DNA of 64,000 nt, taken from assembly GCA_964474905.1 (NCBI GenBank), contig CAYYUP010000022.1:1-64000 (forward strand). The letters run 5' to 3'. This stretch comes from JADJRG01 sp964474905. Lineage in GTDB: Bacteria; Myxococcota_A; Polyangia; Nannocystales; Nannocystaceae. Within the stretch, counting starts at the first letter, position 1; every line of letters begins with the position of its first letter. Below, one piece after another: positions 17,659-24,951 of this stretch. The notes under the pieces were generated by a model, which saw only the letters and a program-made list of their open reading frames with translations, had not been told where the DNA came from and did not search any database. Position numbers and translations under genes: made by a program.

Positions 17659-18708
17659 ATGTCCTGGTCGCACACCGGTTCAGAGCGTCGCGTCCTTCGC
17701 GCGCTGTCCGGCGGCCCTCTCTTTGCCTTCCTTCTAGGCCTCGCGCTGTCCCTGAGCAGCAGGCCTGTGCACGCGGCTCCCGGTTGGTCCAGCGCGCCCC
17801 GGTGGAGCCTACCAAAGCGTCGCCCCCCGGCCTGCAAGCGGTGGAAGCACCGCCGCGGGCGGCTCTCCCGATTGCGCAATGTCAGGTGCGCCGAGGAGAT
17901 CCCTGCACCGGATCGACCGAGTGCGAAGGTCCGGCCCCGACCCACGCCAGCACCCAGGCCCGCTCCCTCCAAGGCCCGCCCAGCTCCGGCAAAAACTCCC
18001 TCACAGAGCGCAGGTCGCCCGTCCCCAAGGCCCTCCCCGCGCCCCGCCTCGAAAGCGCCGGATCTCCGCGCATACCCGGATGCCAATGCCTTGATGGCCA
18101 TGAGCACCCAAAAATGTCACGCCTATCTCCGCCAGAGCGAGGTGCCCTTCAAGGTGGTGCGTCGGCGGGATGCCAGCTCGGTCAAGATCCCCGTGCGGAT
18201 CACCGGACCCATCGCCGGTGTCACCTGGAGAATCCCCTGGTCCGAGAACGAAGCGACCGATCTGCACACGATCTGGGACTGCCGCATGGTCGCGGCAATG
18301 GTGCCCTTTACCCGCTGGCTCGCGAGCTACGGCGTGGTCGAGATCGCCTATTTTTCATCCCTACGCGGCGGCAAAGCGGCGCGGGCCAAACCGACGAGCC
18401 AGCACAACATCGGTCTAGCCGTCGACTTTCTCGGCTTTCGTCGGGCCGCGGGAGACCTCCAAAAGGTCGAGCAGAACTTCAAAAAACGCCGATTGAGGAG
18501 CTGCCCTGCCGTCGCCGCAGCGCCTCCACGGGGCGCATCTGCTTCCGAGATCTACCACGCACTCGTCTGCGAAGGCGTCCGTCACGGGCTTCTGCACACG
18601 ATCCTGACGCCCGACCATGATCGCGCTCACTACAACCACCTGCACCTCGATCTCAAGGCGGGCAAGCGCTCCCCAGTAGACCCTTACGTGAGCTTTGCAG
18701 GCCGCTAG
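17659..18708 (+). CDS. Extensin-like family exported peptidase
   Basis: 349-aa protein whose C-terminal half is an extensin-like/LAS-type zinc peptidase fold acting on peptidoglycan. Metal-binding residues are visible in SQHNIGLAVD (His249, Asp256) and in DHDRAHYNHLHLD (His324, His327, His329). An N-terminal hydrophobic signal (LFAFLLGLALSLSSRPVHA) is followed by about 130 residues of basic, Pro-rich linker with many Arg, suggesting cell-wall binding. Family members remove or hydrolyse D-amino acid peptides (known for relatives; not shown here). The gene diverges from icmF. The 153 bp to the kinase gene make co-transcription possible. Confidence 0.8.
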   Translation: MSWSHTGSERRVLRALSGGPLFAFLLGLALSLSSRPVHAAPGWSSAPRWSLPKRRPPACKRWKHRRGRLSRLRNVRCAEEIPAPDRPSAKVRPRPTPAPRPAPSKARPAPAKTPSQSAGRPSPRPSPRPASKAPDLRAYPDANALMAMSTQKCHAYLRQSEVPFKVVRRRDASSVKIPVRITGPIAGVTWRIPWSENEATDLHTIWDCRMVAAMVPFTRWLASYGVVEIAYFSSLRGGKAARAKPTSQHNIGLAVDFLGFRRAAGDLQKVEQNFKKRRLRSCPAVAAAPPRGASASEIYHALVCEGVRHGLLHTILTPDHDRAHYNHLHLDLKAGKRSPVDPYVSFAGR

Positions 18709-18861
18709 AGGCCCACTGTATCGATTTGTGAGCCCCGAGTGCGGCTCCAACGCCACCGCCGCGAGATTCTCGCGCTGGCCTACTTAGCCCTACACTTTTC
18801 GCCTGACACAAGCGACCATAGGTCGAGACAGCTCGCACCGACGAGCGGCCCAACCGGCCCG

Positions 18862-20355
18862 ATGCCCAAGCGCTCCCGACCGAATTCTCCGCGAGGCCCC
18901 CGCCCAACCCCCCGGCAGGCCTCGGCTTCCTCAATTGAGATCGATGTGAACCGCGGTGACATCGGCAGAGTGATCGGCGGACGCTTCCGCATCTCGAGAT
19001 TGCTCGGCGAAGGCGGAATGGGCGTCGTCTACAAGGCGCTCGACATGCAGGTCGATCGCGACGTCGCAATTAAATTGATGCGTCGCGAGTGCCTCTCCGA
19101 CCGAAAATTCATCACCCGATTCCGGCGCGAGATCGAGGTCACGACTCAGTTCCGGCATCCGTCGACGATCCGGGTCTACGAGCACGGCGAGACCGACGAT
19201 GGCCGCCCCTACATGGTGATGGAGCTGCTCACCGGCGAGAGTCTGTCGGAGCGCCTTGAACGCGGGCGTATCCCCGAGATCCAGGCACTCGACTTCGCCA
19301 AGCAGATCGCCGAGAGCCTCTCGGAGGCCCACGAGCACGAGGTCTATCACCGCGATCTCAAACCCGACAATCTCTTCATCGAGACCGTCGGCGTAACTAC
19401 AGTTCTCAAGGTACTCGACTTCGGGATCGCCGGCGGGGCCGACTCGCTGCAACTGACCCAGGCGGGCGAGGTCTTTGGCACGCCGCAGTACATGTCACCC
19501 GAGCAGTGCAACGGGCAAAAACTCGATCACCGCACCGACATCTACTCGCTCGGCGTGATCCTCTACGAGATGATCGAGGGGCGCCCGCCTTTCACTGCCG
19601 AGACACCGATGGCGACGATGCTCAAGCACGTGCGCGGCAAGGTGCCCTCGCTCCGCCACGGGCATCAGGCGACCAATCGCCTGCTCATGAAAGCGCTGCG
19701 CAAGGATCGCAGCAAGCGGATCCAAAGCGCCGGTCGCTTCGCCGAGCTTATCGGTCAGAGCATGGGGGTTGTCCGGGCGAGCGCCGAAGGCCGGTCTCTG
19801 CCGCCCAACGATCTGCTGAACATGACCCCGCGAAGCCTCTCGACCGTGCCGCCCGGCATGCTGCCGACGCCGGCATCGCGATCACCAACCGCGACCCTGG
19901 CGACCGTCGAAAACGAAGCTCGCGGGCGCAATATGGTGATCCTCTTCGGCATTGCTGCGGTCGCGGTGATCGTCATCGCGGCCCTGCTCGCGGCCAACGA
20001 GAACGCCGCCAGCGAGGCCGCAGGCGAGACCGGCACCGGTACCGGCAGCTCAACCGGCAGCGCCGAACTCTCCCTCCCCCTGAGCCGACCCCTGATCACG
20101 ACCAACATCGACGACGTCGAGGTATGGCTCGACAGCGAAAAACAGTGCATTACGCCCTGCCAGCTCGAGATCCCCGTGGGCGACAGCAAGATCCACGAGA
20201 TCAGGCTCAAAAAGGACGGCTACATCGACGTCGTCCAAAATTGGCGACCGCTGACGATCACCGATGATCTGCCGCCGATGCCCGACATGAAAGCCCTAGG
20301 CGGCACCATCGAAGTTTCGGGCAGCAAAAAACGTCGGCGAAAAAAGAAGGACTAG
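18862..20355 (+). CDS. Transmembrane Ser/Thr protein kinase with PEGA domain
   Basis: Hanks-type kinase, 497 aa from ATG 18862. The longer reading from 18739 adds 41 residues without domain content. The kinase domain (about 41-300) has the glycine loop GEGGMGVV, VAIK (Lys71), HRDLKPDN (163-170), DFG (186-188) and SPEQC, so it should be active. A proline-rich juxtamembrane region and one transmembrane helix (about 358-377) follow. The periplasmic part has a Gly/Ser/Thr linker and a PEGA domain (about 412-460, VWLDSEKQCITPC...KKDGYIDV). It ends in KKRRRKKKD, an odd basic tail for a periplasmic end. PEGA domains are thought to bind envelope surfaces, so it may sense the cell wall. Confidence 0.9.
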   Translation: MPKRSRPNSPRGPRPTPRQASASSIEIDVNRGDIGRVIGGRFRISRLLGEGGMGVVYKALDMQVDRDVAIKLMRRECLSDRKFITRFRREIEVTTQFRHPSTIRVYEHGETDDGRPYMVMELLTGESLSERLERGRIPEIQALDFAKQIAESLSEAHEHEVYHRDLKPDNLFIETVGVTTVLKVLDFGIAGGADSLQLTQAGEVFGTPQYMSPEQCNGQKLDHRTDIYSLGVILYEMIEGRPPFTAETPMATMLKHVRGKVPSLRHGHQATNRLLMKALRKDRSKRIQSAGRFAELIGQSMGVVRASAEGRSLPPNDLLNMTPRSLSTVPPGMLPTPASRSPTATLATVENEARGRNMVILFGIAAVAVIVIAALLAANENAASEAAGETGTGTGSSTGSAELSLPLSRPLITTNIDDVEVWLDSEKQCITPCQLEIPVGDSKIHEIRLKKDGYIDVVQNWRPLTITDDLPPMPDMKALGGTIEVSGSKKRRRKKKD

Positions 20356-20583
20356 TGCGTGCAGCCCTGCGCGCGTCGGGTCGCCCTTCCGGTCGCGTCG
20401 GATCCCTGCCCTGCTTTGGCCTCCCGCTGACCCCTGACCGCGCTCGGACCCAAAGGTCGGTCCTCTGCGGGCCTCTTGTTCTCCGGCGGCACCGCTAGCC
20501 CTCTCCGACCGCCAGATCCCCAGATCAGGCGGGTCCCGGCCCCCTTGTCTCGGCGGCGCACGGGTGCGATCCTCCGCCCTCTT
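20356..20583. other. Intergenic region
   Basis: 228 bp between the kinase and the S1-domain gene. It probably holds the S1-gene promoter; no motif or repeat recognised. An in-frame extension of the S1 gene back to 20476 is open but low-complexity. Confidence 0.35.
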
Positions 20584-21774
20584 ATGGCTCAGCAAGACGA
20601 AGACTTCGCCGCGATGTTTGAGGCCGTGCAGCCCCGTGAGGCTGCGCGAATCGCCCGCCGTGTCAAGCCCGGCGAACCGGTCGAGGGATTCGTGGTGGCG
20701 ATCGGCCGCGACAACATCTTCGTCGACATCGGCGCCAAATCAGAGGCCACGATCGCCAAGGAGCAGCTCAGCGATCGCGAGGGCAAGCTCTCGGTTGGCG
20801 TCGGTGATCGCGTGCGAGCGCGGGTCGCGAGCGCGGGCCGCGATGGCATCGAACTGGTCACCTCTCTCGGGCGCCGTGGCGGCGTCGATCTGGCCGCCAT
20901 CGAACTCGCCTACCAGAGCGGAGCACCGATCGACGGCACCTTCACAAAGGCGGTAAAAGGCGGTTTAGAGGTCGAAATCGGCGCGGTACGGGCATTTTGT
21001 CCGGCTTCGCAGGTGGACATCGGCTTCATCAAAGACCTCGAGCCGCTGGTCGATCAAAAGACCCAGTTTAAGGTCATCGAGGTCCGCGAGGGCGGCCGCT
21101 CGGTGATCGTCTCGCGCAAGGGTGTACTCGCCGACGAACGGGCCGAGCGTGCCCAAGCGTTGCGAGCCGAGCTCAAGCCCGGCGCCGAACTCGAGGGCAA
21201 GGTCTCGAGCGTTCGCCCCTACGGCGCCTTCATCGACATCGGCGGCCTGGAGGGCCTGGCCCACATCTCCGAGCTGACCGCAGGCCGGGTCGATCGGGTC
21301 GAGGATGTCGTCCAAGTCGGCGAGACTGTGCGTGTCCGGGTGCTCTCGATCGAGCCCCGCAACGGCGATCCAAATGACCTCAAAATCAGCCTGTCCCTGC
21401 GCACAGGTGACGACGCGGCCGCCCCCAGCCGATCCAGCAAGAGAGACGAGATCCTCGACGGTACGGTCGGCCAGGTGACCTCCTACGGCGTGTTTGTCGA
21501 CACTGAGCAGGGCCGTGGCTTGGTGCCGCTGCGCGAGCTCGAGCTCGCCCCGGGATCGGACCCAAAGCGCAGCTACCCGGTCGGCAAAGAGGTCCAGGTT
21601 GTGGTCCTCAATCGTGACGACAGTGGCCGTCTGCGCTTCAGCATCCGCGGGGTCGCTCGCGCGGAGGAGCGCTCCAACTACCGCGACTTCAACCAGGGCA
21701 AAAAGAAAGGCAAGGGCTCGCGCTCAGGCCTAGGCAGCCTGGGCGACCTGCTCCGCGGTAAGCTGTCCGGCTAA
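20584..21774 (+). CDS. RNA-binding protein with four S1 domains
   Basis: 396 aa from ATG 20584. Four S1 domains are visible at about 31-95 (EPVEGFVVAIGRDNIFVDIG), 115-178, 198-275 (AELEGKVSSVRPYGAFIDIG) and 300-375 (DGTVGQVTSYGVFVDT). The third is the most canonical, with GLEGLAHISEL. The C-terminal tail is basic (GKKKGKGSRSG). It resembles ribosomal protein S1 but is shorter than the six-domain E. coli RpsA and starts with an acidic MAQQDEDF segment, so it may be a paralogue or a four-domain S1 as in some lineages rather than RpsA itself. Likely role is binding of mRNA at the ribosome. The stop codon lies inside the first copy of a 14-bp tandem repeat. Confidence 0.85.
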   Translation: MAQQDEDFAAMFEAVQPREAARIARRVKPGEPVEGFVVAIGRDNIFVDIGAKSEATIAKEQLSDREGKLSVGVGDRVRARVASAGRDGIELVTSLGRRGGVDLAAIELAYQSGAPIDGTFTKAVKGGLEVEIGAVRAFCPASQVDIGFIKDLEPLVDQKTQFKVIEVREGGRSVIVSRKGVLADERAERAQALRAELKPGAELEGKVSSVRPYGAFIDIGGLEGLAHISELTAGRVDRVEDVVQVGETVRVRVLSIEPRNGDPNDLKISLSLRTGDDAAAPSRSSKRDEILDGTVGQVTSYGVFVDTEQGRGLVPLRELELAPGSDPKRSYPVGKEVQVVVLNRDDSGRLRFSIRGVARAEERSNYRDFNQGKKKGKGSRSGLGSLGDLLRGKLSG

Positions 21775-21933
21775 CCGAGGCCGGCTAACCGAGNNNNNNN
21801 NNNNNNNNNNNNNNNNNNNNNNNNNNNNNNNNNNNNNNNNNNNNNNNNNNNNNNNNNNNNNNNNNNNNNNNNNNNNNNNNNNNNNNNNNNNNNCCGGCTA
21901 ACCGAGGCCGGCTAACCGAGCCGGCTAACCGAG
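21767..21933. repeat. 13-14-bp tandem repeat interrupted by gap 2
   Basis: The unit CCGGCTAACCGAGG occurs at 21767-21780 and 21781-21793, then 100 N, then at 21894-21907, 21908-21920 and 21921-21933. The first copy supplies the stop codon of the S1-domain gene. The repeat evidently broke the assembly. Confidence 0.9.
21794..21893. other. Assembly gap (100 N)
   Basis: Exactly 100 N, a placeholder inside the tandem repeat between the convergent S1 and prkA genes. Confidence 0.98.
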
Positions 21934-21949
21934 CCCGGGTTCGCCCGAT

Positions 21950-24265
21950 CTAGTAGCGCTGCTTGGAGAGCAGAACCAGCGCCTCGCGCAGGCTGCCGCG
22001 TGTATGCCTGTCGCCTCGCGTCGAGGTCTCGTTGTCATCGTCACCGAGCAGCGCCGCAAGGGCGCCCCGGGTCTTCTCCTCTTCGTTGGCCGAGAGGCTG
22101 AGCCCCGAGTCCCGGGGCCGCTCGTCGCCCAGCAGCTCGAGCATACGGGCGATGCCCTTGGCGACCGTCGACTTTTGCTGGCGGTAGTAATCCTCGCGCA
22201 GTCGGCCAAAGTAGTCCGAGAAGATTTCGGGATAATCCGGCTCCTCCTCGGGATGGGAGAGCGCCCAGGCGCCGATCCGCGAAAGCACGTCCGCTCGAAA
22301 AGAGGGCCCGGCATTCGGATCCATCGTCTCCTCGAGGTTGCTCATAAAACCCGCATCGGGATCGGTGAGCACTCCGGTCACAGAATCAAAGAGGCGCTCC
22401 CGTTTGATGAAATGCGAGACGTGCACAACGTACTTGCGGAAGAGGTCGAGGTAGCGCTCTTCGTCGACCAAGCCCATCGCTTCACGGATCTCCCGATCCG
22501 AGAGGTCGAGCCAGCGCTCCCAAGCCGCTGCGGTCACGCTGTTGTTGCCGTGGAGGCTATGGAAACCCGCGGTCTGCGGCTCTAGGCCCATCCAACGGTG
22601 TTGCACCGCGTCGCCGCAGTACTGCTGCAGCTCGCGAAAGAGTTTGGGCACGGTGATCGAGCGCATGCCCGGCTCGGAGGCGACCGCGAGCAGCAGGCGC
22701 TTGAGATCACGGACGCTGGCGCCGAAGGAGCCTTCGTAATCACCTAGCGGTTGGTCACCGACGACTGCCATCGGAAAGCGCTCTTCGTACATCTGCGGCA
22801 CCGCGGCGAGCAGCTCGCGCGCCTCTTCGCTGGTGAGGCCAGAGGGCACCCGACCGTAGGAGTACAGGTCGGCTTTTTCGAGGGGGGTCAAGCGCCGGAG
22901 AACGGCGGCTAGCTTCTCTGGATAATTTTCGGGATCGGGGGCGCGCAGCCGGGTCATCACGCCCCAGAGCGCGAGGATCGCGGTGACGTGCGGAGCGATG
23001 TGAATGCCGCGCAGGAGGTCGCCGACCTGCTCCTGGTAGACCCGCCGCTCGACCCGATAGTCGAGCAAGTAAGGCACTGCGATAAGCTCTAGACGGCCGC
23101 GCAGGCTCTGGTACTCGCCGGGACGCAGGGTCCGAAATTCGAGGAGGTTGAGGTCATTTGCCGAGCCCGTGAACACGACGTCGAGGCCGAGCATCACGTG
23201 GTCGAGCGCGACCTTGCCGGACTCCGTCGCGGTTAGCAGATACTTGTAATGCTCGTAGGGCCGTTTGAGCAGATCGCTGTAATTGATCACTCCGCGGTTG
23301 GCATCGACGAGGTCGCCTTGGCAGGCGTAGAGCACCTGACCGCCGACGCTCGCCGGCAGGTTGGAGAACGATCGATCGCCGGTCACCGGGAAGGAGCGAG
23401 CGTCGACCGCCTGCTTGGGCTCGACTGTGACCAGGCCGCTGCGGTAGGTCCGGCTGAGGAAGAGACGCTCGACCTGGATGTGCTGGTAGACCTTGGCGAG
23501 CTCGCCGCGGTAGCTCGCGAGCAGACCGTCGAAGATCCTGCGGTTGCGCTGCGAGAGGTCGCCGCGCAGCACCACATCGCTGAGCACAAAGTCGTCGTCA
23601 CCGGTGCAAAGGCCTCGCAAAAGCTCTTCGCGCTGAGCCAGCGGGATCAGAAAAATCGGTGGGTCCTTGACCTCGTCGCCGATTTTGGCATCGATCGCCT
23701 CGGTACGCAGACGGGCGAAGGAGCCGTCGCTAAAGGCCCCGCCTGGCCCCACATAATCGGCGAGCCCAAAGCCAATCGATCCGCGACCCGCGACCTTGGT
23801 CGGGAAGACCCAGGAAAAACGATAGAGGGCGCCGCTCTCGGAACGTGAGTAGGCCTCGAGCGCGCGGTGCACAGCCTCGAGCATGGTGGTTTTGGCCGAC
23901 CCGTTGGGTCCGTGCAAGAGCAGTAGCTTGTTGACCCGACCGACGCGCACAAAACCCTCGATCGCGTCGAAGAGTTCGCATTGTGCAGCCTCTTGACCGA
24001 CCAATCGGTGGCCGCCGTCGAACTCACAATCGAAGAGGCGGAAACGGTTGATCTTGCCGCTGGGGTTGCGGACCTCTCGGCGCCCAAAGAAATCAAAGGC
24101 GTCGCGGAGGTACTGCGCAGCGTTGCGGGCGTGGGTCTGCGGCGTCGTGCAGAGGAGCTCGAACCACTCGTCGAAGGAGAGGATCCGGCGAGTGACCTCA
24201 AACTCCTCTGCGACCGATCCTGCGATCGCTGCGATCCGGTCTTTCGGGGATAACGAGTCGGGCAT
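21950..24265 (-). CDS. prkA: PrkA-family serine protein kinase / AAA ATPase
   Basis: 771-aa member of the PrkA (YeaG-like) family, which combines an AAA+ module with a C-terminal PrkA domain. FDEWFELL near residue 31 and Walker A HGPNGSAKTT (about 118-127) are characteristic. SNLPASVGG, FTGSAND and the helical C-terminal region (about 560-770) follow. E. coli YeaG is about 644 aa, so this protein is about 125 residues longer. Relatives act in starvation, sporulation or stress; in myxobacteria a developmental role would be natural but is inference. It is the last of four minus-strand genes starting at ridA, 105 bp after the preceding lipoprotein. It converges on the S1 gene across the repeat and gap. 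Confidence 0.9.
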   Translation of the reverse strand: MPDSLSPKDRIAAIAGSVAEEFEVTRRILSFDEWFELLCTTPQTHARNAAQYLRDAFDFFGRREVRNPSGKINRFRLFDCEFDGGHRLVGQEAAQCELFDAIEGFVRVGRVNKLLLLHGPNGSAKTTMLEAVHRALEAYSRSESGALYRFSWVFPTKVAGRGSIGFGLADYVGPGGAFSDGSFARLRTEAIDAKIGDEVKDPPIFLIPLAQREELLRGLCTGDDDFVLSDVVLRGDLSQRNRRIFDGLLASYRGELAKVYQHIQVERLFLSRTYRSGLVTVEPKQAVDARSFPVTGDRSFSNLPASVGGQVLYACQGDLVDANRGVINYSDLLKRPYEHYKYLLTATESGKVALDHVMLGLDVVFTGSANDLNLLEFRTLRPGEYQSLRGRLELIAVPYLLDYRVERRVYQEQVGDLLRGIHIAPHVTAILALWGVMTRLRAPDPENYPEKLAAVLRRLTPLEKADLYSYGRVPSGLTSEEARELLAAVPQMYEERFPMAVVGDQPLGDYEGSFGASVRDLKRLLLAVASEPGMRSITVPKLFRELQQYCGDAVQHRWMGLEPQTAGFHSLHGNNSVTAAAWERWLDLSDREIREAMGLVDEERYLDLFRKYVVHVSHFIKRERLFDSVTGVLTDPDAGFMSNLEETMDPNAGPSFRADVLSRIGAWALSHPEEEPDYPEIFSDYFGRLREDYYRQQKSTVAKGIARMLELLGDERPRDSGLSLSANEEEKTRGALAALLGDDDNETSTRGDRHTRGSLREALVLLSKQRY

Positions 24266-24370
24266 CGGGCCGGTGATTGTAGCGTCGACGACGACACTCC
24301 GCCGCTGGCTTAACTCGAGCGGGGCGGCAGCGCACCGACCCCGCGCGCGGCCGCTCGACGGTCGAACGGC

Positions 24371-24913
24371 CTACTTCACAGCGACCCGAAACTCGACGTC
24401 TTTGGTGACCGGCGCGCACGCTTCGTCTTGGCAGACGGCGAATTTGAGTTTGCCTGTGAAGGATTTTTCACCGGCGGCGCTCGGCGTAAAACCGACCTCG
24501 TACTCGCATCCGCTCTCGTCCAAGCGGAGCACGTCTTCCTTGTTTTGCTCGGCCTTTGCGAGAGTGACGCCATCGGGCGGTTGGACCGCCAACGAGGTCG
24601 GGAACTCTAGGTTCATGTGCCAGGGGTCCTTGGGCACGATCGTGATCTTGACCTTGGCCTCGGCACCGACCGCTGCGTCGGCGGGCGGATCGATCTTCAC
24701 GGTGAAGCGCTCGTCCGTCGGATCCGCGCCCTCGATGACCTTGGTCTTCTCGGCTGCGGGCGCGCTTGGAGCAGCTTCAGCCGGAGCGGCTGCGACCTCG
24801 GCAGAGCCCGCAGGTGAGGGCGCCGAGGTCTCTTTTTCGCCGCCACAGCCAGCCCCAAGGGCGAGCGTCAGGGCGAAGAGGACGGACAAGTAGGTGGTCG
24901 GGCGGTGCATCAT
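24371..24913 (-). CDS. Lipoprotein with DsbD-alpha-like domain
   Basis: 180-aa lipoprotein from ATG 24913. The signal ends in LALGAGC (Cys23), then an Ala/Pro/Glu-rich linker of about 45 residues. The remainder is a beta-rich domain whose features (DPWHMNLEFP; CEYEVGFTP; KFAVCQDEACAPV) resemble the N-terminal thiol-exchange domain of DsbD and related disulfide-reductase subunits, including the C-x4/5-C pair near the C-terminus. No DsbD membrane or thioredoxin domain is encoded nearby, so its redox partner is elsewhere or the domain serves only for binding. Same strand as, and 38 bp after, the regulatory-repeat protein gene. Confidence 0.68.
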   Translation of the reverse strand: MMHRPTTYLSVLFALTLALGAGCGGEKETSAPSPAGSAEVAAAPAEAAPSAPAAEKTKVIEGADPTDERFTVKIDPPADAAVGAEAKVKITIVPKDPWHMNLEFPTSLAVQPPDGVTLAKAEQNKEDVLRLDESGCEYEVGFTPSAAGEKSFTGKLKFAVCQDEACAPVTKDVEFRVAVK

Positions 24914-24951
24914 CGTTACGCTCACTCCTTGCGCTGCCGCAAGCGGCCGCA

